Assembly: GCA_964017235.1 (NCBI GenBank)
Contig: OZ024928.1
Location: forward strand, 86,547,566-86,611,565
Source: Sabellastarte sp. h YS-2021
Taxonomy: Eukaryota; Annelida; Polychaeta; Sabellida; Sabellidae
DNA length: 64,000 nucleotides
Direction of reading: 5' to 3'
The notes under the pieces were generated by a model, which was not told the origin of the DNA, did no database searches, and saw only the letters and a list, made by a program, of their open reading frames with translations. A program made the position numbers and the translations under genes. This document shows, in pieces, positions 1 to 10,271 of this stretch. The first letter of the stretch is position 1. Every line of letters starts with the position of its first letter.

Positions 1-767
1 AGAGCAAATGGTATTATAGGTCTCAAATTCACATGATATGTTCCCCATTACAAAATCTTGACTGGAAATATTTTTGGCCTCATTTTGAAAACAAGATGGC
101 CGCCACGGGCGTTTCTTTGTCAGTCATGAAAAGTGCTTATATCTCCCTTATTATTGGTCCTGGAGACTTGGTATGTCAACCCAACCTATAGAAAATCATG
201 GGCTGGAAATCTTTTGATGTGGTCAGATTTGACAGTGGACCCCTCCTTCAAGGTCAAACGAGGAGAGCCAAACTTAAAAGTGCTTGTAACTCACTTATTA
301 TTGGTCCTAGAGGTATGGGATGGTAAACCAACCTATAGGACATCATGGGGTGGGAATCTTTTGGTGTGGTCAGATTTGACCTTGGACCCCTCCTTCAAGG
401 TCAAATGATGATAGTCAAACCTAAAAGTGCTTATAACTCGCTTGTTATTGGTCGTAGAGGTTTGGGATGGTAAACCAGCCTATAGGAAATCATGGGCTGG
501 CAATCTTTTGATGTGGTAAGATTTGACCTTTGGCCCCTCCTTCAAGGTTAAATGAGGATAGTCAAACTTAAAAGTGCTTATAACTCGCTTATTCTTGTTC
601 CTAGAGGTCACATTAACCTATAGGAAATCATCGGCTAAGAATCTTTTGATGTGGTCAGATTTCACCTTGGGCTCCTCCTTCAAGGTTAAGCGATGGTTGA
701 TTGGCTTTGGTGAGTTTTCTTTCTGGTGGATACAATTTGCATCGGTTCTCCGATGCGCTAGGTCTAG
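1..767 (+). mobile_element. A-type Helitron-like tandem-repeat element, 5' end outside window
   Basis: Positions 1-130 match the head of the complete copy at 15200-15350 (shared AACAAGATGGCC and TCAGTCATGAAAAG). Four degenerate units of about 147 bp follow, each with TTTGACCTTG, a GC-rich spacer and the complementary CAAGGTCAAA. The element ends in GGTGGATAC, a perfect 7 bp hairpin and CTAG. No protein is encoded; open frames here are translated repeat. Helitron/Helentron assignment is inferred from the hairpin plus CTAG end and from the insertion of the related copy at 15133. Confidence 0.65.
739..767 (+). other. Terminal hairpin plus CTAG of A-type element
   Basis: GCATCGG (739-745), loop TTCT, CCGATGC (750-756), seven bases, then CTAG (764-767) followed by T. 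Hairpin, short spacer and CTRR is the known Helitron 3' end layout. The sister copy at 1665-1686 keeps a shorter hairpin and CTAG. Confidence 0.6.
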
Positions 768-869
768 TTATTGGCTGTATAACTTACTAGCTCAGCTTGA
801 TCATCTCTAGATGGCCCGCTGGACAGGAGATTATGTATGGCATAGGTCCATAGCTAAGCGAGTAATAGC

Positions 870-1290
870 ACTGGTGGCTACTTTGAGTAAGTGTTTATAA
901 CTCAAAAATGACTACATTTACAACATTTTGGTAAAATATGTTGTTCAGCTACTTTCTCCATGCCTACAAGGTGGTAACTTTTTCAGAGGCATGTCTCAAT
1001 AGCTACATGAGTAATAGCTATATTCAGTTTTTAACCATGACCAAAATGAGTAAATGATATTTTTCTTCATAACTGTTAGAGTTACAATAATTTTGTCAAA
1101 TATGTTGTTCAGCTACTTTTTATGCACAGTGTCATGGCAAATTTTCAGAGCTGTAGGTCCATAGCTAACCGAGTAATAGCTACCTTGACAATTCACCATT
1201 GAGTAAATCACTTATATCTGCAAACCTATTAAATTTAGAGGTTTTTTGTCAAGTATGTTATTCATGTACTTTTAAATGTACTCTGTCAAG
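870..1290 (-). repeat. C-type (155 bp unit) repeat, degenerate, reversed
   Basis: Two to three diverged units of the satellite that forms the large arrays at 35.9-37.2 and 41.7-44.1 kb, in reverse orientation. Shared words include TATGTTGTTCAGCTACTTT and GAGTAATAGCTA. Non-coding. Confidence 0.6.
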
Positions 1291-1686
1291 GAAATCATGT
1301 GCCCCCAAATCTTTTGGTGGGGTCAGATTTGACATTAGATCCCTCCTTCAAGGTCGAATGTGGTCCTTGATACCTCTAATGGTCTATATCTCCCTTATTA
1401 TTGGTCGTAGAGGTTTTGGATGTAAAGACAACTTATAGGAAATCATGTGCCCCGAATCTTTTGGTGGGGTCAGATTTGACCTTCAAGGTTGAATGTGGTA
1501 CTTGATACCTACGATGGACTCGATCTCCCCTATTATTGGTCACAGAGGTTTTAGATGTGAAGACAACTTGTAGGAAATCATGTGCCCCGAATCTTTTGGT
1601 GGGGTCAGATTTGACATAATACTCTGTATGTCACACTTCAACCATGTCCTGTCCGAGGATACACTGCATCTCGATGCAATCTCTAG
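1291..1686 (+). mobile_element. A-type variant units with hairpin/CTAG end
   Basis: Two units of a variant A repeat (AATCTTTTGGTGGGGTCAG, then TTTGACCTTCAAGGT) lead to GGATACAC, the hairpin TGCATC-tc-GATGCA (1665-1678) and CTAG (1683-1686). The end corresponds to that at 739-767, so this is another copy of the same superfamily. Frames at 1580-1864 are repeat sequence. Confidence 0.5.
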
Positions 1687-2013
1687 TTTTTTTATTTCCT
1701 TTTGTCTTTCAAACTATGTTCAGATTCAGAAGGGGCAGAGAAACACACTCTCTTTGTCTAAAACAAATCTTGAACAATTTATTACGACAATATGGCTCAA
1801 TGTTGAACTTCATCAAGAGTTATCACATCATTGGGAATTTAAACTTGAGAACTCAATAACATAATGGACCATTAAAAATACCTTTACAAGTGGAGCACAA
1901 AATTTTTTCTCTTAATTTTCAGATAGCCCGGGACACTTTATGCTGTGCCTGTTTTAGGTACTTTTATTTTGTTTCAGATGACATTTATATTTTTGCAAGA
2001 ATTGTATACTGCT
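1687..2013. other. AT-rich stretch, nothing recognised
   Basis: No conserved coding frame, RNA or clear repeat boundary is visible between the CTAG end at 1686 and the TTGTATCC head at 2014. Confidence 0.5.
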
Positions 2014-2475
2014 AATTGTATCCTCGGACATAAGTCGGATATACTTAAGGTTTTAGCATGGTCATACCCTCATCAAGATTTCCTTTCATATGCACAACTT
2101 TTAAATATTATTATATAGACCTTTCAAATAAAGTTATGTTGGTATATATGGGTAAGGCTTGACATTTTGGCCTGGTTCGCACATTAAGGACAGATAATCC
2201 TATGGCTCATGTATATAATGTATATGTCCCCTGTAATTATGTAGATATTTGACCTTCGGGCTCTTCAGGGTCATGGCTAGCCTTGTGTCAACTTTTCCCC
2301 TATTTGTTGGATATTTTCATTTTATAACACTTTTATTATTGGCCGTAGGGATTCTAAATGTTAAATCAACTAATAGGAAATTATGGGCATAGAATCTTAT
2401 GGAACGGGTGGACTTGACCTTTGATCCCTGCTTCAAGGTCAAACTGTTTGCTTACCAAAGAGGCCTTGTATCTTC
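2014..2475 (+). mobile_element. A-type element fragment: head plus one unit
   Basis: TTGTATCC followed by CGGAC...TCGGATATAC forms a 5' hairpin like the heads at 6333 and 27790. One diverged A unit follows at 2330-2470 (TTATTATTGGCCGTAG, CTTCAAGGTCAAAC). The end is not preserved. Confidence 0.4.
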
Positions 2476-2594
2476 CTCAGTGATGTTCCATAAGATGTGA
2501 TAACTTTAAAAAATTAATATCTTTTTAAAGATCATGTTTTGCTTCCAGTAACAGCATGTCAGCCTTTTCCCCTATATTTTTGGATATTTTAATT

Positions 2595-2690
2595 AAGTGG
2601 CCCGTCAGGGACGCTTATTTGTTTTCACATAAGTTCGACTGATCACCGCCACCGCCGGATTATGGTCTCCCTTGATTAACTTCTTGGGCT
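2595..2690 (-). repeat. GGGACGCTT-type element end, inverted partner of 32540-32640
   Basis: CAGGGACGCTTATTTGTTTTC and GATTATGGTCTCCCTTG reappear reverse-complemented at 32540-32640. The GGGACGCTT word is one arm of the hairpin that ends the F-type element at 30686-30707. Confidence 0.45.
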
Positions 2691-2734
2691 TTCAAATATT
2701 CTTTCCTTCTTATCTTTCTTTAAAACTATAGGGG

Positions 2735-3540
2735 CGGGAAAAATTTTGGGGATACTTTGCGGAGACCGTAAGCATTTTTCAAAAACACCCCGTCATCGCA
2801 TTTCGGAAAAAAACACACACACCTGTGCTATAAAATTTATCAGGTACATTCTAGACCTATTTCCGCAGGTCTGAAAGGATTTTCTCATCAATTGGACCAT
2901 AGATGCCTGAATGGGAGGCATTTTATTTTCGTAAATTTTTTTTAAATGGGTACTTGATCTGTATCTCAAAAACAGTCAGGATTTGTTGGAATAACTTATT
3001 CAGCTACTTTTTAATAATCTTTCACATGCCGAAGTTTTAGCCCTGTATCTGCAACCTTAAGGTCACCTTAATGTCAGAAAAGGGGGCTTTAGCCCTCCAG
3101 TTCACTTAGTTTTTCACTTTTCTCAACCAAACTTGGCATATATATTAAGATTTATCAAAGGGTTATCCTGACTTTATGGTGACCTTAAACTGTTAATATA
3201 ATTGGAGCTATGGGCCCCCTAAAGTCATAAAATTGCAATAAAGTCGTCTGGCCCCTTTCTTTTTCCATATCTAACGTATATTGATATTGAAGGGACATTC
3301 GCAGTTTATGGTCACCTTAAAGTCACAATATGAATGAACTTATGGTCACCTTACAGTGAAAAAAGGAAGTTTTCAGTCTCCAGCTATCTTATTGTTCAAC
3401 TGACCTCAGCTACACTTTATGCACTTATAAAGGGTGACAAAAGGGACATTCTTATTTTATGCTCACCTTAAAGTCCCAATATGAATGAAGTTATGGCCAC
3501 CTTGCAAGTACAGTAATGGCCACCTTGAAGTAAAAATGAG
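2735..3540 (+). repeat. Dispersed repeat, direct copy at 25615-26310
   Basis: GGGGATACTTTGCGGAGACC and about 550 following bases match 25626-26215 with scattered differences. The tail is a run of degenerate AAGGTCACCTTAA units. No coding capacity or terminal repeats seen; an old two-copy dispersed element is the simplest reading. Confidence 0.6.
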
Positions 3541-3652
3541 GGTTTTCATCTCACAACCGACTTACTGTTCAATGACATCAGTTTAACGTGGCACATTGAT
3601 TTAAGTTTAAGGAAGACTTTTAATGACCTTTTCCCTTAAAATTCCTGTTTTT
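3541..3652. other. Unassigned spacer
   Basis: Short AT-rich DNA between the dispersed repeat and the hairpin at 3653; nothing recognised. Confidence 0.4.
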
Positions 3653-4215
3653 ATGTCAGCTGACTGACAAGTCAGCTGACATTATGGCATCACTCTGCGG
3701 CGTACGTGTCTGCATGAACAACTTCTGCTCCAAAACTACAAGACCTAGACACATGCTGTTTTTTTTTTAAAGATACCTTATCTATCGAGGATGATAAATC
3801 ATAAAAACCATGCAGATCTGTCTGTTCATTTTTTTCCTCTGAGCCATTAGATGAGAGGTACCCCCACCCAAAGTCTGAAAATTTCAACACTTTATCACAA
3901 TTTTCTCATTGACTATGACAGGGATTTCTCTCAAATCTTGAATATAGGTACCAAGCCACCAGTAGATTCCCCTGTGGGAGTATCAGGCCTGGATCTTTCT
4001 TAATTAGTTTTTTATGAACTTTTGATGCATTAAAATTCATGTATTCATGCACTAAATCACTTAGAACTTGAAAAGTATTACATTTAGAGCATTTTGTTAA
4101 ATGTGTTTTTGATGCAGTTTTGTGTCAGTTATAACATAGTAAAATTTCAGAACTGTAGCCCCTTACATAATTAAGTACTTGCTGTAACAAGTCTAAACAT
4201 TCTACTGCAGTAAAT
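3653..4215 (-). mobile_element. Composite element, reversed 3' part with terminal hairpin
   Basis: Begins with the perfect hairpin ATGTCAGCTGACT (3653-3665), loop GACA, complementary arm (3670-3682), identical to the ends of the copies at 38763-38792 and 44444-44473. Then comes the reversed conserved tail (GATACCTTATCTATCGAGGA, TGACAGGGATTTCTCTC) and about one C-type unit, ending near 4215. The rest is missing. Confidence 0.65.
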
Positions 4216-4329
4216 AATCTTTTTCTTACCTGCAGTTTATTTCAGTGAGGGGAGTGAGGAAGAGGTAGTCTTTTTCTGCACAGATCTGCCCCCTCCCCAC
4301 TCCCCTCACTCAAATAAAAATGCATGTGA

Positions 4330-4395
4330 GAAAAGAATTGCCCGTGTTTGGGGGATGGGGGGATGGGGGGGGGGGGGGGGGAGTGAGATGGGGAA
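4330..4395. repeat. G-rich low-complexity tract
   Basis: GGGGGATGGGGGGATGG followed by an uninterrupted run of about 18 G. Could form a G-quadruplex; length is likely uncertain in the assembly. Frames crossing it on the minus strand (poly-Pro) are spurious. Confidence 0.8.
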
Positions 4396-4599
4396 GTGAG
4401 ATTGTGTGTAAGTCTCGCTTCCCTCCATTCAAACAAAAAAAAAGAGGAGAACAAGTATGCAATGTGTGTATCTTTTCTGTCTTGCAAACAAAATAAATAA
4501 ATAAACTGAAAATGGAAAGGTTCACTCTCACTGAGCTTTATCAAGCCTGGCTGTGCATGCTGTTATTCTGCTTACAGTCTAATACTGCAACTGATACAG

Positions 4600-4740
4600 T
4601 TTTTAGATAATTTATTTTCCCATCAGATAAAAAACACAGTAAAGCGTACCTTATCCATACAGTCTCATACCACAACTACTACAGCTTTATTGACTCTGGG
4701 CCGCTCATTTTTGTTAGCAAAAACCTTTTTCTAGTTTATA
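4600..4740 (-). repeat. GAGCGGC-type repeat, inverted partner of 23935-24060
   Basis: CAGTCTCATACCACAACTAC and GCTCATTTTTGTTAGCAAAA are reverse complements of sequence at 23940-24015. A third partial copy lies at 24485-24640. A weak A-like unit follows at 4740-4860 (TTGGTCACAGGGGTTTGG). Confidence 0.6.
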
Positions 4741-4869
4741 ACATCTCTATTGTTGGTCACAGGGGTTTGGAATGTTAAATCAACTGACAGTAAATCATAG
4801 ACTGGGAATCTCTGATCCCTTGTTCAAGCTCAAAGGGAGACCACCAAAGCTTTATATCTTCCTTCTTAT

Positions 4870-5690
4870 TCTCCTAGACTTTTGTTGCACTTCACCATGT
4901 CCTGTAATGAATTGACACAATTCATAGTTTTAGTCAGAAATTATTTTATTAGCAGTTTAAATGTAACAATTTTAGCTTTCACATGCAATCAATGCAATAA
5001 TTTTTGTACATAGATGGCCTTGAGTGAAAGTGATCACTATCAACTGTTTGTTTTCACCAGTACAAACAAAAAATGAATTTATACTTCCATGTTGTGGATA
5101 AAGAAAGAAATTATAGAAGAATACAAGGAAGTTACAGATTTATTGTCCATATGTGAATAAAGTGTTGCAATTACGCAAGAATATTGACCCACAACCTCAC
5201 ATGCTAGTCATAATGTTTAAACAGTGTGTTCTTTCTAGTAAGCTTTCTGCTACTAATTTAATAGTTTTACGTCACACATTGTAACATTATTATCACAGTT
5301 AATGCAGAGTTTTTGTTCATTTATTTGTGTGGTTGGACTATTCTTGAAAGAAAAACAATTTGTACAGGTGTGAAATCCAATTTTTTGGTTTTTTTGCTTA
5401 ACATTTAATAGTTATGTGCTTTAAAATTGTTATAAATAAATGGACATTAAGTTAATTACAATTTGTATTATTCCAATTCCAGTGATCACAATTATGCACA
5501 ACCATTTCTCTGAACTCTACTGCACTGAAATGAGAGATACCTAAGAAAAAGTTTTGATTCCCTGTCATTTAAAATCTAGAATTTGATATGAATTTGCTTT
5601 CAGTATAAGAACCTGGGAGGCTATTTTTGTACCAAAGATTTAACCATACTCCCCAAATACTGAGAAAAGTTGAAGACAAATCAAGTTTTT
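4870..5690. other. AT-rich intergenic DNA, nothing recognised
   Basis: No sustained reading frame, RNA gene or repeat unit stands out in about 820 bp. Confidence 0.5.
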
Positions 5691-5960
5691 ACCCCACAGC
5701 CCTTAAGGGCTGTCGGGGTATTGTTTTCACCCATGGTGCCCGGATGGGCGGGCGGGGGGGCGGGAAATAGTTTGTCCGGGCTGTATCTCAGAAACTGTAA
5801 GGTGTAGGAAGTTCATACTTGGCAGGGACATTGGTTGGGGGGGTGTCATGGTCTGACCTTGATTTGACCTTTGACCTTGCCGTAGTGACCTTGACCTTTA
5901 AAATTTTGTCCAAACAATATCTCTGAAACCGTAAAGTGTAGGAAGTTGATAGTTTGTAGG
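5690..5960 (+). repeat. Palindrome-headed repeat with GACCTT half-sites
   Basis: CCCCACAGCCCTT followed at once by AAGGGCTGTCGGGG (5692-5718) is a nearly perfect palindrome. Then GGGCTGTATCTCAGAAACTG and clusters of TGACCTT, including TGACCTTTGACCTT and GTGACCTTGACCTTT. A related fragment is at 13490-13590. Probably the end of another non-autonomous element. Confidence 0.5.
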
Positions 5961-5999
5961 GGCATTGGTAAGGGGTTGTAGGTGTGCATCATAATTTTT

Positions 6000-6290
6000 A
6001 GTTTACTGATTAGTGCTGTCATCTTGCTATTGAATTGTCTTTATCTTTACATACATTTTCCTTCTCTTAGATGTTATTTTCTCTACTTAAACATCATTTT
6101 GACCTTAATATAACTGACAGTGCTCTGAAAGTATCCAAATCTTTGTACTGTTTCACTACTTCTATATCTCATGGTGTTGAAAACTGTTTCCCCAGGCTGT
6201 GGGGTACGGGCATCTCTGATGCTATTTTTAGATTTTCCAAAGAAATATCCTGTCATTCTGGTGACGTTATACTGCAAATATCTTTGAAGT
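6000..6290 (+). repeat. Dispersed repeat, direct copy at 13800-14050
   Basis: About 240 bp match 13803-14052 (shared ACTGTTTCACTACTTCTATA and CAGGCTGTGGGGTACGGGCA). A pyrimidine tract ending in TTCTCTTAG precedes the open stretch in both, so a captured host exon is possible. Frames are open (6071-6292) but short, and the copies differ by indels; product unknown. Confidence 0.5.
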
Positions 6291-6332
6291 GATGGCCTTT
6301 AAGTCATAAAATTTGGCTTTAATATGCTGTCT

Positions 6333-7110
6333 CATTGTATCCACCACATGCATCTGGTGGGTACTTTGGTTTAGTGTTCACTACGCCGCCAACGCGCGTA
6401 GAGAGATTTTCAACATTAATACTCTCAGCAGAAAACTATACCAGCTAGCGTCACTAAATTTGCAGGATATCTTTATTGGGAGGTAAGCTTATCTGGGACT
6501 GAAAAACAAGATGTCTGCCTGAAAATTATCTACCTTTTTCTACTTGCTGAATCTCATTACTAGAAGGTTGAATGTCTTCATAGGTCATATGTATAACAGA
6601 CCGTTTGACCTTAAAACTCTGCATTGAAGGTCATCCATGGAGTGCCAGAGTACCCCACGTAGAACACTTTAAAAGTGCCTATATCTCCCTTATTATTGAT
6701 CTTAGAGGTTTGTGTGTGACACCAACGTATAGGAAATCATGGGCTGGTAATCTTCTGATGTGGTCAGATTTGACCTTGGGCCCCTCCTTCAAGGTCAAAT
6801 GAGGATAGCCAAAGTTAAAAGTGCTTATAACTCGCTTGTTCTTGGTCCTAGAGTTTTGCAATGAAAACCAACGTATAGGAAATCATGGGCTAGAAATCTT
6901 CTTATGTGTTCTGACTTGACCTTGGGCCCCTCCTTCAAGATCCAATGAGGGTAGCAAAACATAAAGTACTTATAACTCAATTATTCTTGCAATGTGAAAC
7001 GAACCTAAACTTTTCTGAATTTCGGCTGCCATCTTGAATTTTGGTGTAAATGTTGTTTTAACTTGTTTATCTAGTTGCTCCTAGAGGTTTGGGATATGAA
7101 ACAAACCTGT
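6333..7110 (+). mobile_element. A-type element with full head
   Basis: Starts TTGTATCCACC with a hairpin to GGTGGGTAC, then the conserved head (ACGCCGCCAACGCGCGTAGA, GCAGGATATCTTTATTGGGA) and about three 147 bp units from 6665. Decays near 7110 with no clear CTAG end. The head matches the reverse complement of 27400-27790 throughout. Confidence 0.6.
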
Positions 7111-7344
7111 TGAAATACAGAGTAATATTAGGATTCAACACCAGGAACTAAGCAAAGGGAAATCAGTTTATAAAGCATGTTAGGTCCTCACTGAAGATAT
7201 GTTTTACATCTTGCATCTTTTGTCCAGAATGTCACAATTTTGGGGGACAATGCAATGCAACAATTCTCTCCTGCAGAAAGCAAATGGATGATCTTGCTAG
7301 ACTTCGGCACAGCTCATTTTCACATCCCTATAAATCAGAGGTCA

Positions 7345-8094
7345 AGGTGTTAAGTCCACGGGGCAAGCACGAAAGCAATTACCAGTTATTTTCAAGTTGT
7401 GACAGGAAAGAGTTTCCCTTTACAAATTTATTTAACAATAAAGTAATAACCATAGTCAAGATGGTTAATAGTATAATAATAGTAAACAACATGAAACCAA
7501 TCCAACCTGGCCATAGTCCTATTCACCTAACAACCAGTTTGTCCACTCTGTCCAGTGATCTGTCTGGTACTCACCAGTACAAAATCTCTGTATCAGTGTG
7601 TTCCGTATGTTTGCAGAACTCTTATGATTGCTCCCAAATGCGAACAATGTTCGCTGATAAGCAAAAATCCACTGTCCAGGATATCCAGCTAAATCCAGTT
7701 CAAATAAATCCAGTCAGATATCTGAGTTTCAGAGACCTCTGTTCATATAGCACACTATTTCAATGCTAACTATGGTCAGACCTTCTACCCTTTATTATAG
7801 CAGGAGACTCTAGAAGGTTCTAGAAACAAATGTAAACTCATCAGTACATTTCCAGAAAAAAAAAACAAATGCACAAAAGGTTCTAGAAGCTTTGAAATAT
7901 TTTCACTAGATCTAAAAATAGATCACCATAGTAGAGTACAAGAAAGGTGAGTGCTGACAAGGCCACTAATTCAAAATACAGAGAAAATCAATAATCCAGT
8001 GTCCTTATACAGTAAAGGAACTCTTGACCCATACACAATGATCTGGCACAATACCCTTACATGTAACAAAGGAAGCACCTAAAAATTTATTATC
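7345..8094. other. About 750 bp insertion in the old DIRS copy, unidentified
   Basis: RT similarity stops near 7340 and resumes near 8095. The flanks share TCAAGGT, which may be a target duplication. The insert has a 161-codon open frame (7284-7769) that begins in DIRS sequence and resembles nothing I know, and a repeated TTCTAGAAG/GGTTCTAGAA motif at 7810-7890. Function unknown. Confidence 0.4.
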
Positions 8095-8729
8095 ATATCA
8101 AGGTCAAACATTCCAGTTTAAGGCTCTTCCCTTGGATCAGTCCACAGTGCCAGTGGAGTTAGCAATAGTCATAAGTGAAACTCATGCCACAGGCAAGGGG
8201 TATAAAAATCCACCAGTACCTAGAAAACTGAATAAGCTGTCAACAAGGGATTTCTTCTAAGACACAAAACTGCTAGCTATCTGTCAGAAATTGGGAATCT
8301 CCTAACACCAAGTTGGACCCCAAGTAATTCCTCGACTTTGTGGATTGTCAGAACAACCTATTAAAGACCCACCACAGAAAGATGACAGGCCATGGGTCTG
8401 AAAATAAAGTACTTTATGTCAAATCCAGGTTGTTCAGTATGACCACTCATGTTTCTAATAGGTCTGCTGACTGCCACAGTAAAGCAAGTGCCCAAGGGCC
8501 ATCTTTACATGCTACCAATTGATTGGCACCTGAGAAGCAACTGGCATGTGCATGAGTCTCCAGAGAAGAATATTACTGCCTGCAGGTCTGTCCACACTCA
8601 CACTAGTGGCTAGAGGAAACTAACCTGCTTCCTGATGAACCTCTGCACCCCCTTGCAACATGCAGTATAAATTTTTACAGACACATCAATTGAAGATTAG
8701 AGATGTCACTTAGGAGATTGCACTGCAAA

Positions 8730-8932
8730 AAGTGTTTTGTCAGTTCCAGAAAGCAAACTACACAAACATTTTGGAACTAAAGGAAAGCTTGAGCACTTGT
8801 GTTTTGGTCAGACCATTTTGATTGTCACAGACAACACCACAATAGTATACTGCATAAACAAGGAGGGAAGTATGAGATCTGGCTCTGTGCCCTCCAGTCG
8901 AGGCTCCTCTCCTGCTGCAAGCTCAGACAGAT
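8730..8932 (+). pseudogene. DIRS RNase H remnant
   Basis: Translates to VPESKLH, ILIVTDNTTIVYCINKEG and SMRSGS, matching the RNase H segment of element 1 (PESKLHINQLELKAVF... ATDNTTVVAYINKEGG). The active-site-type Asp of TDNT is retained, but the ELK acidic segment is scrambled and the frame closes at 8934. Non-functional. Confidence 0.75.
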
Positions 8933-9329
8933 AATTTAAAAGCATGGCATGTTATGTGTCAATTGAATGTATTTGAAAACGATCTGTCACAGGAGCCATT
9001 TGACCATATCAGAAACTGGTTGCACCATCCCTAAATAGACTTGTTTGCCACCAGGTATAACAAGCCAGCAGAGTTTGTATCTTAATGGATGCTCTCAGCC
9101 TGTCTTAGGAGAGTCTGATTCTATATCCTTTCCCGCAGTGTTCCTTCTGGGCAAAGTGGTCGGCAAAACCAAGAGCTACAATTGCAAGGTAATTTTGATA
9201 GCACAGAGCTGGCCCAAAATGCCTTTGTTCTGTAACCTATTGATGTTTTTGTTACCTCTGTGCCTTCTCCTTCAGAGAAGCTGTTAACCCAACTATTCAA
9301 AGGAAGTCTGTACAAGGACCTCAAACCTG

Positions 9330-10271
9330 AACATATATTTTTATTGCGTTAGCTGTGACTATGAAACAGCAGAGCATCTCTGACCAAGTGGCAGCAGTAA
9401 TTGAGGCCCCTCAAAGAAGCTAAGAGTAGCCTATGAGGCAAAGTGGTTTATTTTGTCAGATGGTGTGAGTCAAATCTGATGGATTCCAAACGACCATTGG
9501 TTACATGTTAGCCATTGCAGACAAGACTGGCAATTCTATTCTCGACATAATTCGAGGTGATTATCTTTGTAGACTCTTAGATTACTTCCACAGGGATAGA
9601 CGTAAGGGTCATAGAGGTATCCCTGCTTGGAACCTCCTGCATCAGCTAAAAAGCCTCCTTTTGAGCCACCAAAGGATTCTTCTCTGAACCATTTAACATT
9701 CAAGATGGTTTTCCTTCTGGCCCTCATGTCAGGTAAGTGCAAAAGGGAAATCTATGCATGCCCCAATAAAAACATTAGACATCGGAAAGATTGTTCCTTT
9801 ACCCTTCACCTAGTTTCTTATCAAAGAATCAACTAGCAAGAACCTGTGAGTGTGGCCTCAATGGTCATTCCAGTACTGGCTCTAGACAAATCTCTCAAGG
9901 AGGGTGAATCATTTTGGCCAATCAGAGCCTTCCGTTATTATGTGAACAAAACAAATGTCCTGGGGGACAACAAGGAACTTGTTTTTGCCTCATTTAATGA
10001 AGAAAATGATTTATTTCTGCTTGGATCGAATGCTCCAATGTTACCATATGTCTGATCAGAATCCTTGACCTTGCACCAGATCTAAGCTCGTAATGTTAAA
10101 ACCTTTGCTTCTTCTGAGACCTTGCAAGGGAGGAGGGGAGGTCTCCTTAGAGCTGATTCTCTCAGCCTGCTATTGGAAGTCCCAGATCACCTTCACACAG
10201 TTTGACTTGACGAATATGGCCTATGGTTTGGCCTGACTGAACCTTCTGGTCCTGTGGTTGCTGCCCAGCGT
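9330..10271 (+). pseudogene. DIRS tyrosine recombinase remnant, copy 1
   Basis: Pieces in several frames match the recombinase of element 1: EAPQRS-like near 9405, FHRDRRKGHRGIPAWNL near 9580, HLTFKMVFLLALMSGK near 9690, LDKSLKEGESFWPIRAFRYYV near 9885, and ACHWK/FTQF-like fragments near 10160. The HxxR box reads ARNVK-like, so a catalytic His/Arg is lost. From 9817 onward the sequence is repeated at 11454. Confidence 0.75.

Larger units (their letters stand above)
7240..10271 (+). mobile_element. Ancient, heavily decayed DIRS retrotransposon (element 3)
   Basis: In order on the plus strand: RT motif A region (7268-7340, LLDFGTAHFHIPI-like), RT/recombinase overlap (8095-8260, containing GYKNPPVPRKL in the YR-type frame), RNase H (8730-8932), methyltransferase-like region (9000-9300) and recombinase (9330-10271). 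Stops and frameshifts throughout, no terminal repeats recognised. It is much more diverged than the elements at 17138 and 45075 and opposite in direction. Its 3' part is included in the 1637 bp tandem duplication. Confidence 0.75.

Noticed and set aside
133-810. Open frames of 78-91 codons with repeated LLLVLEVWDGKPTYRKSWAGNLL
   Set aside because: They are translations of the 147 bp A unit; the period is a multiple of 3 (147 = 3 x 49), so frames stay open by chance. The same applies at 6605, 14745, 15788, 16375, 26328, 35225, 41191 and 41468.
4242-4544. 100-codon Pro-rich minus frame
   Set aside because: Created by the G-rich low-complexity tract.
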